From Gigantopelta aegis (lineage: Eukaryota; Mollusca; Gastropoda; Neomphalida; Peltospiridae), in assembly GCF_016097555.1 (NCBI RefSeq), contig NC_054702.1:79403997-79467996 (forward strand): a stretch of DNA of 64,000 nt. Reading direction: 5' to 3'. The stretch's first letter is position 1; every line of letters begins with the position of its first letter. Below, piece by piece: positions 44,734 through 57,068 of this stretch. The notes below the pieces were generated by a model that was not told the DNA's origin, did not search any database, and worked only from the letters and a program-made list of their open reading frames with translations. Position numbers and translations under genes: made by a program.

Positions 44734-44805
44734 GCAAAGGTTCTAGTTGTGCGTCAACACTGTTGACATCAATATTTTCAGAATCCAACTCTGGAACTCG
44801 AACTC
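44734..44805 (-). CDS. Candidate exon, minus strand
   Basis: TTTTTATTCTAG precedes GAGTTCGAGTTCC, and CCTTTGC is followed by GTAAAC. The 72-nt exon reads (x)VRVPELDSENIDVNSVDAQL then EPL, symmetric phase 1-1, joining in phase to 44260-44304. Function unknown. Confidence 0.25.
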
Positions 44806-45795
44806 CTAGAATAAAAAGCTTTTAATACAATGATAAAGATATTTTAATAACATACACATCCAAATGTTCATGTTTGAGTAAGTGTTTATCGTTTATTCCA
44901 GAAGTCTGTACAAGGACTCATTTAACAAGTATATGGCAACAATAGTTTTTATATCTTTTTAGAAAAGGAAAGGAATATGTGTTGGCAAATCAAGTAGATG
45001 ATACTTCTATGAAGCTAAAAGGGTATAGTTTGTGCCACAACAAACTTTGAAATGATATTGCATTTTTTAGCATTTACATGTGGCAGTATTTTCATTCCAT
45101 TGGTCAATTGATTTTTTTTTAAATGTGCAAGGTTAAAATTGACCTTTGTGCAGAACACAACAAATACTATATGTACAAATCGGAAGTTTCTTTTTTTGTT
45201 CAGTATAGTATTATTTGAAGAGAAATAGTATAGATATTTAGTAGATATTTACTATGCAGAGGTAGAATTTCCATGAAACTGTTACGGAATATTCTTTCAT
45301 TCTGGATAGAAAGTCTGCAGGCTGAAATCATAATAATATTTAAGATGGCAAAAATAAACCAATCTTACCCATATTAACATATCAGTATAACATACATTTG
45401 TAGATCACATATATAGATTATAGGCTGATTTCACTTATTCATTATTTTGTTGACCTTTCTCAGTTTCTGTGTAAAAAACAGAAGTATCTCCTACTAGTTT
45501 TAGCCAGCCCAACTATTAGCCAAATATTTTAGGAACAAAAATATTTCAAGTCCTGCTATAAAATGTCACCATAAAATGTATATACTTGTATTGCCTTTAA
45601 AGCAATAATAGGTGAAATATTTTGAATATTTAAGTGGTATTTAAAAATGGCATTTTATGATGTTGATGTCTGCTCAACGTATGTGTTGACACTTAATATA
45701 ACTTGCACTAATAGCATGCAACTGTTAGTTTACATAATAAACACACATGTTGACATTGTAAGAATTAGAACACGATTAGGATAAAATACTAGAAG

Positions 45796-46013
45796 TTACA
45801 GGGGCCGTCTCATACCAAGCGACGTTACAACATGGAAGAGTTGGCTAATGCCGTTTTGGATGAATTTGGATTTAATTACGTCATTAAACCAAGACAATTA
45901 CACATTATTGATTCCATTTTGAATTTGAAGGATACATTTGGGGTGTTATCGACAGGATACGGCAAAAGTATGTGCTACGTATTGCCTCCTCATATGAGAC
46001 GGCCCCTGTAACT
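45796..46013 (+). mobile_element. 20-bp inverted-repeat element carrying a helicase fragment
   Basis: The perfect inverted repeat GTTACAGGGGCCGTCTCATA lies at both ends (left about 45796-45815, right about 45994-46013). The interior is one short open frame. The same GGGGCCGTCTCA end recurs at about 50340-50352 next to sequence homologous to 46100-46380, so these ends belong to a larger mobile family. Confidence 0.65.
45832..46011 (+). pseudogene. RecQ-like helicase N-terminal fragment
   Basis: The frame from ATG 45832 reads MEELANAVLDEFGFNYVIKP, then RQLHIIDSILN and VLSTGYGKSMCYVLPP. It has the Q-motif region and Walker A (TGYGKS) of superfamily-2 RecQ-type helicases, and runs into the right inverted repeat (stop at 46009-46011). 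No other helicase motif is present. Helicase domains occur in some Academ and Kolobok transposons; a captured host exon is the alternative. Confidence 0.6.
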
Positions 46014-46109
46014 GCTGCACAAGGCTGAATCGCCCAGTCTCGAAATAGATCGCCGAGCTTTGTAATTGTTGCGACGGAGTGTCACGAAGCGTAGCTGAAT
46101 GTCGGTGCT

Positions 46110-46380
46110 GTCGGGTTTCTTTCTGTAGTATGTGTATTAGTGATTAATATGTGGATTTTTTTGTATCAGTTAACTCGAAAATGATCGATGTAAATGTATT
46201 TGACGTCAAACATAGGATTGTTGTGGTATTAGAGCGGGAATCTTTGCCTACCGTTTGGTAGTCAGGAATTGCCAAAAATATATATACATAGGTTGGTCTC
46301 TGACTGTAATGAGAGCGTATTTATGTCCAAATGTCCGTCTAGCTCTCTTACAGTCAGAGTACTCGGGCTAGTCAATGGTA
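46110..46380 (+). repeat. Dispersed repeat, inverted relative to 50003-50290
   Basis: The blocks GTCGGGTTTCTTTCTGTAGT, AACTCGAAAATG, CATAGGATTGTTGTGGTATT, and the hairpin end from TGACTGTAATGAGAGCG to CTCTTACAGTCAGAGTACTC then GGGCT all recur in reverse at 50003-50290. The last part is also at 50470-50573. Confidence 0.75.
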
Positions 46381-46389
46381 TACTGGGGT

Positions 46390-49380
46390 CTCACGGTATC
46401 GCGGTACTTATTGATAGTGCAGAAATAAAATAATATACCTAAATACATCAATGTAAATATAGGCTACTTTTGTAGGATTTTACCATATATTTCTATGTTC
46501 TACACGTCATATATTTGCATATAAATTCGGTTTGTAAATAAATATTACTGGCAGAAGTGTGCACTACCGTTACAGACTTTTTTGACGTGTTTCTCATGAA
46601 ATCGCGGCAAATCGAAAAAATGGTATACAATTCACCTGAATATATAGTTTTTATTCACAAATTTAGAGTAAAATTGAAGAAACAAAATAATGAAGACAAA
46701 AAAGATCCTAAAATTCGCGTGAGAAACGAGTATACATTTAAACAATTAAGTTATGCCAATTTCTGAAGAGAGTAATGACGTTCGTTAAAAAAATAATTCA
46801 GGGCAGCTTTTTTCAGCTCCTGGAGATTTTACAAATGTCAGTCACTGAATACAGATAAATAGAAAAATATATTTCTAGATATTTTCATACTCCAGTTCAT
46901 ATTTCGGTACAATGTCGATCTGCCGGACATGAGTATCGATTTTGACGCATGCGCAATAAGAAAAGGACAATCTCAAACCGGGTACAATCTCAAACCGTGA
47001 CACCGGATCACTTTAGAAATTAGAGGCTTATGCCTTCAAAAGCACTATTTCCAACATTTTAGCACTTTCTTTATGTTCGTGGATCCTGCCTGACATATTT
47101 TATGGCCATTTGCAACTCCATGAGGTAACACACACACAACCACCCCACCCCCCACCCCGATTACGCCCCTAATTAGCAATTTCTAAAATCGATTGAAAAT
47201 CAACGATGGCGTCCCATGACGTCAGATATACGGGGCTTGTGTCAAAAATAAAAGTGCGACTGCGACCCTTATTATTTTCGTTTTGTACTTTCAACAAGTA
47301 CGAATAATATTCGATTTCTGGCGTTCTATTATATAATAATAATAATAATAAATAATTTTTTTCATTTATTACCGTATATATCTATAATAATAATAATAAT
47401 AACAGGGGCGACAGTGTAAAAAAAAAATATGGGTTCGGCTCGTGGTTGCCAGACTCACCTTTCAAATTAAATGTAAGGACATTTTCACAGATATAACAAA
47501 TATACCCACCCCCCACCCCACCCCCCACACACACAGACACAAGTGGCACGGCTCTTTGAAATGTAGTATGGCCATGCGCCGCCCCTGAATAATAATAATA
47601 ATTTAAAAAAAAATTAAAAAAATATTACTATTATATTGATGACTTTTAAAAGTCACACGTTCTTTGTGAAAGGAACAAAGGTTTGAAAAATCAGGACCTT
47701 TTATTGGAAATAGAAAGAAATGACATATCAGCAAAATATCAACTTTGGGACTGTTTAGTATTTATCATAATATTAAAATTAAGCAAGTAATTTTGAAGCA
47801 GGACGGTTAGACCCCTCATTAATATAATGATAAATATTAATATAGTGATAGGCCTTCACACTTAACAGTCTCAAAGTGTTTTTTTGAAAATTATTTTTAA
47901 TTCCTTCATTGGGATGCCTTTTTGACGTGTTGTTCCATTTGTCCTTTTCCGGTTCTAAAGTCCCACACACCCGCAAAATATTTCCTGGATCTGCTCCTGA
48001 ATGAAGAATTATTTTCAACGACGGTCTAAAGGCTAGGGCTAGCTCAGACTGACCTTGCGAATACACAGATAATTTTCCTGAATCAGAATGCGATTGTATA
48101 AAACAAAAATCCCACTAAAAAAATTTAATCCACCCTATAGTAGTACAGACTGTTGAAATGAGAAGCCGTATAAGAGATTATAAGAGAACCCTTCCCCGCT
48201 CTCCCAAAGTCGAGCAGCCAAGTATGCGAAAAGAACGTGCAGTGGCACATGCGACACAGACCACTGGCGGTGGCAGGATTTTATAAAGGCCCTCGAAGTT
48301 GTCAAACTTGTGCAGATTCTTTTCTTTGTACAGTAAAATGTGGGGGGTTTTCTCAATAAATCAAGCAAATAATGGGGTGGACGGCTCTCACACTGAGGGG
48401 GGTGGGCAACAATACTAAATAGTCTTATGGGGCAAATACAAGACATGTGTGCAGCGATTTTAGCAGAGATGTTGGGTCTAGACTGGCGATCTAACATACG
48501 CCATATGGGCTCCCATTTTGGTAAGCGGGCGGGGCAGACTAATTTTTGCCCGAATTAAAGGAAAATTGATTTAAAAAAACTACATTTTATTTATATTAGC
48601 ATTACTGTTGAATGACTGCAGCTGTATGTGTACGAATGGCAAATTACATGTACAAATATAACGTGAAAGACAAAAGTGGACGCACACTTAAAATCGTAGT
48701 TTCAGTTTTAAAAATAAGCCTACGTGTCTTTACATCATATACATATTGTCATTACCTGTAGAAAACAAAAATAATAAAAGAAAAATAGATGGAACTATAA
48801 CTATTAATAGAATATTTTGCACAGGACGACTGGCCATGGAACGAACAGGCTAGGGCTACTATGATATGTGTCCAACACATGCGGGGTCGAATTATTATGA
48901 ACTAGTGGTTGAAATGACGAATCCAGAGAGGTTTAAGAAGAAAATAAGTAGGAGGGGAAAATTCCACTATGTTCATCGTTTTTGAGTATTGAAATAACCC
49001 CTGCGTTCATTGCACCATCTAGCGGCAATTACAACATAAATACTTCCGTTTTGTGAGTGATCTGCAACTGGCGTATCAAGTGTGTCCCCTTTGAGGAGTT
49101 ACAGTAAGTCGTTTGCAGCATCACTTTTCATAAAACTAGTCATGCACAATCTATATATGTTTCCCCTACACGTACTATAAAATTTAAAAGGATATAAATA
49201 GAAAAACATCAAAAACTTCATCTCTCTTGTTAAACGTCTTTTTATTTTTATGTCGTCTGTTCGTGTAAATCTTTTACACTGGTTATGTATCGGCGTCCAA
49301 AACAAAACCAAGACTATATTGTTACAGGGTTTTTTTACGTACAATTTCAAGAAGCATGTATTATTTGTTTGTTGGAATGT
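46390..49380. other. Low-complexity and AT-rich intergenic stretch
   Basis: No gene is supported. A 70-base block at 46935-47005 matches 38605-38680 inverted (GCATGCGCAATAAGAAAAGG then ACAATCTCAAACC). (TAA)n runs at 47335-47400 and 47587-47600 bracket a stretch with AGGGGCG/CGCCCCT ends. A 69-codon frame at 46557-46766 is basic and unrecognised. Confidence 0.5.
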
Positions 49381-49924
49381 TTTTTTAAATGAAATTTACA
49401 TTAGAAATGACTAAATATTTAATATACCGACAGACTGATCGGTAACTACAGGTGAACCGGAATTGATCCGGAACTGGCGCATCACTTGTACAATAATCCT
49501 GACACTCGTTTCGTAAAATCAGTACGATACAAAAGCTCGTATAATAATCTCTATATACTATAGAGGCGTTTTTATAGTTAGTTGGCCACAGACCACAACT
49601 ATTTACGCTGTTTCTATAACACAGCGTTATTGACTGTAACACTTTTATTAATATCAGTAGGCCCATTGTTTGTTGTATGTACCTTTGCCTGCCCGAGGCA
49701 ACATACTTTGAAAAAGGACAACCCTTATTGTACTGCCCTTTCTCCCAGAATATTGGTTTAAACACACCAAGGGCGGCGCAGACCACTTTTCAAAGAGGTA
49801 CGGCATGGCCGTATCACTTTTTTGTTCATATTTGTTGTATCTGTGAAAATGTTCTTCACAGGTGAATTTGAAAGGAGAGTCTGGCAACCTCGAGCCGTTC
49901 CACTATTTTTACACTGCGCCGCAC

Positions 49925-49929
<5 letters not shown>

Positions 49930-49994
<65 letters not shown>
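49930..49994. repeat. (CA)n microsatellite
   Basis: About 65 bases of pure CA. Open frames across it are artefacts. Confidence 0.95.
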
Positions 49995-49999
<5 letters not shown>

Positions 50000-50002
50000 T
50001 TG

Positions 50003-50573
50003 GCCGGAATAGCCCGAGTACTCTGACTGTAAGAGAGCTAGATGGACATTTGGACATAAATACGCTCTCATTACAGTCAGACCAAGCTATGTATTTTTTT
50101 GGCAATTGCCGACAACCAAACAGTTGTCAAAGATTTTCGCTCTAATACCACAACAATCCTATGTTTGACGTAAAATACATTTACATCGACCATTTTCGAG
50201 TTACTTGATTAAAAAAAATTCAGATATTAATCACTAATACACACACTACAGAAAGAAACCCGACAGCAGAATTCTAAGTTCGCCGACCTATATCGTGACG
50301 TTGCGTCACATGATCGCCCACTCAGCCATTCCGTCTTCCAGGGGCCGTCTCAAAACGACAAGTGCCCGACAATCACAAAAAAAGTTTGTTTTGTGTGACG
50401 ACAGCACTAGAGCACATTGATTCATTAATCATCGGCTATTGGATGCCAAATATTTGGTTGTCGGCAATTGCCAAAAAAAATACATAGCTTGGTCTCTGAC
50501 TATAATGAGAGCGTGTTTATGTCCAAATGTCCGTCTAGCTCTCTTACAGTCAGAGTACTCGGGCTATGGCCGG
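50003..50573. mobile_element. Foldback element with ~110-bp inverted ends
   Basis: 50003-50117 (AGCCCGAGTACTCTGACTGT through GGCAATTGCCGACAACC) is repeated inverted at about 50456-50573. GGCCGGA lies directly outside each end, consistent with a short target duplication. The interior holds a SINE piece (50389-50455) and a GGGGCCGTCTCA end. Inside each arm a smaller hairpin pairs CTCTGACTGTAAGAGAGC with GCTCTCATTACAGTCAGAG. Confidence 0.7.
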
Positions 50574-50855
50574 AATTGCCATAGAAACGTCTGACATGTC
50601 GACAAGTTACATATGTTTGCAAACAACATGCTCTCCCCTGTCAACTTCAGTCTAATAGTGGCCACTTCAAAGCTGTCTGTCATGAAATAATCACAGTCAA
50701 ACAACAGACTACTTGCGCGAACATATTCCCGGATAACTGTGATCTGTGGCCAATTTCAGTCTTTAGAATAAGATACCACTATTCTAACAATAGTGTCCTT
50801 CAATGTTTTCATCCATTCTGATCAGTTATTTCTCCAGTGTCAGATTCCCATAATT

Positions 50856-51991
50856 TAGTGGTAGCCTCGGGTGTTTTGGCTACCGAGTTCTCTCTCGGAC
50901 TACCAGTTGTCTAACCCTGGTAGTCCGCCGGGCTGCCAAATGTTTTGGCTTGTCCAGTCACTCAACAATCAACAACGCATTTATTTCATCGGTGTCTGAA
51001 ATTCCACCTTTCATGCGTGCGCTCGCTGCTGCCAGGAGTCGCTATAACAGTTAATTGCTCACCTCGCCTGTCCCACAGGTGGCGGTTGTATAATATGATT
51101 TAGTGAAATAAAAGAGTATATTTGCCAGTGGTAGTATTTTATAACACAGCAGACTAATACACATAATATGGTGTAATTGAGATATCCATGGTTAGTTAGT
51201 ACGGGTAATGGGTTATCGATTCGTAGTCATTTATGACAATCAACGACACGGTCCGTTGTTTTGACAGACACCTAATTATAACTAACGCCTTGTATGAGCA
51301 AGATTATTTTCCGCCAGCTGAAGTCTAAACTAAACAATAACTCAATCGCGGTTTATTTCCTTCTAGGCTACCAATGAAAATTGTCAATTATTGTTTACAA
51401 AATTAACATCTATTAATATGTTAAAGAAATGTATAAATTGACGAATGTTTTCAATGTTAAAAATCTTGCCAGATTTTGCCACATGACAACACAAACGCAC
51501 ATGGCGATCGACATTTACAAGTTTATTGTCGTCAATAAAAACCTCTATTGTTTTTTGGAATATAGGCAAGTTTTGTTAATATTCTTCAAAATGACACCTA
51601 TTGAAGATAGTTACAGCCATTTTAAGTATTAAACTATTCAATATTGATCTTCAGAATTGTACGATTAGCAGACAGTTCTACACGTGAAAACCGTACGAAG
51701 TGTTTCAATAATATAGTGTAAGCCTTCATTACGAGATGAGGCCTAAACAAATTCAATAATAATAATAATGATAAGGCATGAGTTTGAACCGTACCCCCCC
51801 CCCCCCCCCCCCCCTTCAATGGTTAGGGTAGTTTTAGGTATAGGGTTAGGATTTGTCTTTAGAGTCTTTGATATAGAGGGGTACTGGTCGAACTCTTTCC
51901 CCTTTCTCTTTTTTTTAAAGTTATGGGGCTACCAATTTGTACTGAGGACTACTAGATTTTATAACCTGGTAGCCCGGTGGGCTACCACTAA
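50856..51991. mobile_element. Possible inverted-repeat element, TTTAGTGGTAGCC ends
   Basis: TTTAGTGGTAGCC at 50856 is mirrored by GGCTACCACTAAA at about 51978-51990, with further matches such as CTGGTAGTCCGCCGGGCTGC against CCTGGTAGCCCGGTGGGCTA. No transposase frame. A poly-C tract lies at 51795-51814. Target duplication not resolved. Confidence 0.45.
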
Positions 51992-52381
51992 AAAAACTTA
52001 AGGTCAAGGCCTGAGTTCCCATACTGCTGTCATAATTTTTAATGTACGTCAAAATTAAATTTCCGTTACATTCATTACAATATCACGTCATCTCATTGGT
52101 TCAGCCGTAGGAACGGGAGCTTGTTCATATTTCGATGCAATTTTTTTTTTAAATGACGTCACTTTATTGGTATTTTGTCTTATTATATACATAGCAATGA
52201 AACCATAAAAGTGATATTTGGTGAAAAGTCATGTTTTCACTGTATTTTAGCTAGTGAAAATATAGAAATGTTTTTTTGGGTTTTTTTTTTAAGCAAACAA
52301 GTGCCGGAACTGTTGCTGGAATAAATCTAGATGCTTTTATTATCTCCCTTGAGCCGTCTGCTACATAACTTTGCTGTCAAA

Positions 52382-53440
52382 ATGAATGACATTTCAGATG
52401 ATAATTTTGATTCTTGGTTATCAGATATTAATTTTGATTGAATAGCAACACAAAATGACCGATTTGATAAAATAAGTGATATGGATGTTGACCATTTTTT
52501 ACAAGAACAGAAAAATGAAAATACAAAAATTAAAACAGAAAGAGACTTGAAAGTGTTTAATGAATTTCTGCATCCGAAGGCGATCATAGAAAGCCAGAAG
52601 AAATCAAATATGATGCTCTCGATGCATATTTGGCCAAATTCTTCGTCTGTGAAGAAAAAGGATGGCGACCAATACGAACCATGCTCCATCAAAAGTTACA
52701 AATCATTAATCGAGAGGTATCTAAAAGAAAAGAAATATGGTGTGAGTATCCTTATTGACATACGGTTTTCCAAATCAAGAGAAACTTTAAAAGTAAAACA
52801 GAAATATCTGAAATCAAAAGGAAAAGAAAATCAACCTCGTGCAGCAAATGAAATAACAGATGCCGATCTTAATCGAATATATGAAGCAAAAACTATCAGT
52901 TTGGAAACTCCTACAAGTCATCTACATACCATGTGGATGATATGCACCCTATATTTTGGCATGAGAACTTTGAAAGAAACAAAGAACTTATTGTGTGTGT
53001 GTCGGGGGGGGGGGGGGGGGGGGCCTGATGCAGATGGAACAGAATATTTAATTTTAATCCGAGAGCGGCAAACAAAGACCCGTCCTGGGGACAATCCAAA
53101 AAAACAGCCGAGATATTAAACAGCGAGCTTACAGCATACCTGACGATCCAGAAAGATGTCCAGCAACAGCATACAGGATGTACAGAGATCATCGTCCTTG
53201 TGAAATGCTACTTCCTGGTGAACCTTTCTTGCTGTCAGTGAACCACAGTAGGACGGCCACTTCCTATTTGTATAAGAAAAAGGCAATGGAGATAAACAAG
53301 CTGTATGGAATAATGACGAACATGAAAGATGGGACTGACATAAAAGACAAAAACATTACACCATACATAATATCTTTAAATTATATAATACAGTATTTAA
53401 ACATATGTTTAAAAAGTATTAATTACATTTTATAAGTTAG
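52382..53440 (+). pseudogene. Crypton-type (DUF3504-like) tyrosine recombinase remnant
   Basis: From ATG 52382 the frame reads MNDISDDNFDSWLSDINFD, a stop (52439-52441), then continues in frame: TKIKTERDLKVFNEFL, YEPCSIKSYKSLIERYLKEK, SRETLKVKQKYLKSKGK, RAANEITDADLNRIYEAKTI, FGMRTLKETKNLL and EYLILIRERQTKTRPGDN. The next part is in another frame (53116-53330): DPERCPATAYRMYRDHRPCE then PGEPFLLSVNH. This order matches the Crypton-derived domain of ZMYM, QRICH1 and KCTD1 proteins and of Crypton transposons. A stop, a shift near 53090 and a G20 insertion (about 53004-53022) disable it. The terminal catalytic Tyr is not seen. Confidence 0.75.
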
Positions 53441-53487
53441 ACAGATAAATACATATAATAATAATCACAAAATAAACTGGACCTTAA

Positions 53488-53839
53488 AGGGACATTCTTG
53501 AGTTTGCTGCATTGTTAAATGTTTCCGACTAATAAAATATTTCTACGATTAAACTTGCATATTAAATATATTTTCTTGTTTAAAATATCAGTGTCTGTAT
53601 ATTCAGTGTGTTTCTGGTCGTCTTAATATTTGTAAGAAGCCGAAACTGATTTTGACTATATTTTAGGAAATAAGATGAAATTTAACCTAATACAAATATT
53701 AGAACCATCAGAAACACGTTTAATATACAGTCACTAATATTTTATGCAGAAAATATATTTGATATGTAATTACAATCGTTAAAAAGTCTCTCTTTATCGA
53801 TAACATCTTAAAAAGTGCAGCAAACACAGGAATGTCCCT
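53488..53839. mobile_element. TTAA-flanked MITE, copy 4
   Basis: Same AGGGACATTC ends, with TTAA at 53484-53487 and 53840-53843. It immediately follows the Crypton remnant. Confidence 0.85.
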
Positions 53840-53984
53840 TTAATGTTATTTGGGGTAAATAATGTACATTTAACAAAAATGTTTTTTACGGATTTTGGTA
53901 TACATTAAATAAATTAATACATATGCGTTTTAAAATGACAAAATTCACTGTCTTATATGTAATGTTTACATCAAATTACTGTTA

Positions 53985-54285
53985 TGGAATTTAACCTACT
54001 ACAAATATTAGAACGATGAGAAACATTTTATACACAATCACTAATATTTTATGCAGAAAATATATTTGATATGTAATTACAATCGTTACAAAGTCCCTGT
54101 TAGTCAATAGCATGTAAAACATTGCAGCACACTCAGGAATGTCCCTTTAAGACGACCAGAAACACATTGAATATACAGACACTGATATTCTAAACAAAAA
54201 AATATATTTAATATGTAAGTTTAATCGTAGAAATATTTTATTAGTCGGAAACATTTAACAATGCAGCAAACTCAGGAATGTCCCT
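53985..54285. mobile_element. Two partial TTAA MITE halves
   Basis: 53985-54146 is the right half of the AGGGACATTCC family, ending GGAATGTCCCTTTAA. 54151-54285 is the left half inverted, also ending GGAATGTCCCTTTAA. Both terminal ends face the same way, so this is a rearranged or nested pair and not a full element. Confidence 0.7.
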
Positions 54286-54299
54286 TTAACAGGCACATA

Positions 54300-55010
54300 A
54301 AAGAAATACCAGTATAAAAAAAATACACTGTCTGAGGAAGGAAAAATCAAAATGTCTGTACCTGTATGAAATGACTTAATGTTGTGAACATCAGTGTTGT
54401 GGTGTGTGTCGGGGGGGGGGGGGGGGGGGGGGGGGTCTTCAGATCACCAGGTGTGGGAATTTCAAATCCATCGGCCATGCTGATTTTCATAATGGACCAT
54501 CACAACCATTAGCAGACACCAATATTCCTGACTATATTTTATTTATAGCCTACTGTAGTTGGAGGTTTTACATATTTGTGATATCTGGAATTATCATCCA
54601 GCTTTCACATATTTTTTTTTTTAAGAACCTCCCCCCCCCCTGTTTTTAAATGACATAATTACCCGCACATCTATTTTCTTGCATTATAATATATGAAGGT
54701 CACGTGTACTGACCTTGGTGGCCATTTTAAACTTTGCTATGCATGTGAAATCTAGATTTCTTCATTGTAGATGCTATACAGGCGTACGTGCACATATTTG
54801 CAGTGGCTTTAGAATGTGTAGTGGACTCGAAGCGACGAGGCTTCTAGTGTGTCTCGAGGTCATGCTACGTTAAACATTTTAAAAAGTAGACGTCCTGAAA
54901 TGCAATGTTCAGCATTTTACAAATACATTCATCCGACAAATGCAAGTAAATGCATAGTTTATTGTTTGTTTTTTAAAAATCGTTTTAAACAGTTTCGGTT
55001 CGACCCCCCC

Positions 55011-55041
<31 letters not shown>

Positions 55042-55390
55042 CTCCTAATAACCTGTTGTATAATAATAAAGTCTAGTCCAAAGTCCTAGTTTCTGATGTA
55101 TGTGAACGCCTTTCATTGTGACTGGTGTTATTAATTTTTTTGTTATTCAATACTCGACACCGGTGTGCTATGGAAGACCACAAGTAAATAAACGAACACC
55201 CGACTACCCACTATTTGTCTGGTTGGGTAAGTGCACTGCAAGATGACATTTACACACACACAAAAATAAAAACATTTCATGTTCATTTAAAAACGTGTTG
55301 GCATGGGGTCAATGTCAAGTTGATTTCTTTAAAGCTCGTTTTCTCGATGTGCAAGTTGAGAAGACACGACATTCATGCACTGACGCAGGG
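54300..55390. other. Intergenic stretch with G and C homopolymers, no gene
   Basis: Poly-G at 54411-54435 after GTGTGTGTC, poly-C near 54631-54640, and poly-C at 55004-55027 followed by (CA)n. Nothing else recognisable. Confidence 0.6.
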
Positions 55391-55682
55391 ATTTCATGTT
55401 AAAGGGACATTCCTGAGTTTGCTGCATTGTAAGATGTTTCCCACTAATAAAATATTTCTACGATTAAACTTATATATTAAATATATTTTGTTGTTTAGAA
55501 TATCCGTGTCTGTATATTCAATGTGATTCTTGTCGACTTAATATTTGTAAGAAGCCCAAACTGGATTTTATCTTGAAATAAATGTTTTGGGAAATAAAAT
55601 GAAATTTAACCTAGTACAAATATTACAACGACCAGAAACACGTTTAATATACAGCCACTAATATTTTATGCACAAAAATATA

Positions 55683-57068
55683 CTCTGTCAAAAAAGAAAC
55701 GCATAGGCGAAATATTCATGGAATTATCTCTTTAATACAAAGTGGCATAATTTCGTTATTTATGATCGTATCACAGTACAATTTGATATGAGTATGTGCC
55801 AATGTTCTTGCTATGGACTGACGGCAGTGGAGGCGTTTTCGTCACCAAACAGCGTCGCATGAGGGCACTAAAATTGGTACCTTGTGTGGCCACCAGCAAC
55901 GGCCATCTCCTTGCCATAGACTGAATGAGTATCTGAATCCGGGCACGTCGAATCCTAGCCCATTCTTCCTGCAGTGCATGTGGCAGTTGTGGAAGCCTCT
56001 GAAGCTCCGGGTCACGCTGGCGTACACGTCTGTCCAGTTCGTCCCATAGATGTTCAATGGGGTTAAGATCTGGCGATCTTGATGGCCATGGCAGCACATT
56101 AATGTTCTCATTCTGTAGGAAATCCATTGTTACACGTGCCGTATGCGGCCTGGCATTGTCCTGCTGAAAAGGTTCTCTCTGTCGATCCAAAATGGGAAGC
56201 ATGTGACGGCGAAGAATTTCATCCCGGTAGAGTACAGCTGTCAGGTTGTATGACCTGGCTCCCGACACCATGGCACTCCCTCCACGGAATCTGTCAACTT
56301 GCGCGACGCAGTTGTTGGCAAAACTTTCATTGCGGCGTCTGTAAATACATTGTCGTCCATCACGTCGCTGTAGAAGGAACGTAACTCGTCGCTGAACCAT
56401 ACTCGCCGCCAGTTTCCCCAAGTTCCACCCCTGCACATTCGTGCACCCGCGAACACGTAAATGTCGACGTTGACGTGACAGGACGGGGCCAAGATACGGT
56501 CTCCTAGCCCGTAAAAGAGCTTCTCGAAGTCGGTGACGCAAGTGCAGAACCCGGATGTAGCGATCTTGTGCTGCAGTTGTTACGCGAGGTATTCCACTTC
56601 TGGGTCGGTCTTCAGCTGATTGAAACTGCTGGTACCTATCCCAGAGACGTGAAATGGTGCCCTGATAGACGTTCATGTGGCGTGCAACTGCTGACTGTGA
56701 TTCTGGAGACGGCCTATTGCAATGTTTCGATTCGGCAGGCTTAGTCTTGGCATCGTGTAACTCGTCTACATCGAAATGGAAATGAAGCATCACTGCGAGC
56801 ATTGCAGCTTTAAATACCCATCACTACCCTCAATCTTTTCCTCGAGTTTCACGTGCATTCGCCAAAATCTGACTATTTCACGCCGATTTCCTGCAATTGT
56901 CGCAGAACGTGCCACAACGTGCGTTAAATTTGTTTTAGGCTGCATTTGGGCATGCTGTCCCATTTCAGGAACGTTAACAAACATGGTCATTCAGCAACAT
57001 TGTACAAAAAAACCCACGATATTTTGTAAAATCAAACACTTTTCTTCTTTCCCTATTATCTGACAGAG
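55683..57068 (-). mobile_element. Tc1-like transposon nested in a MITE
   Basis: The ends CTCTGTCA and TGACAGAG are inverted repeats with TA on both sides (55681-55682, 57069-57070). Inside is a minus-strand transposase. It belongs to a different subfamily from 4530-6023: ends CTCTGTCA against CTCTTCAA, and a clearly diverged protein. Confidence 0.9.
55771..56802 (-). pseudogene. Tc1 transposase, degenerate
   Basis: A 343-codon frame shows helix-turn-helix (VYQGTISRLWDRYQQF), FQQDNARPHTARVTMDFLQN and RSPDLNPIEHLWDELDRR (DD34E spacing). The expected first-Asp segment WFSDE is not in this frame; it appears in another frame at about 56400 (RRVWFSDELR), showing compensating shifts. The linker before it is shortened. 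The long frame therefore does not encode a complete catalytic triad. Confidence 0.85.

Noticed and set aside
46557..46766. 69-codon basic open frame
   Set aside because: No similarity recognised, AT-rich composition, and the length is expected by chance in such sequence.
48135..48497. 120-codon minus-strand open frame
   Set aside because: It has no domain, no splice context, and low-complexity flanks; probably chance.
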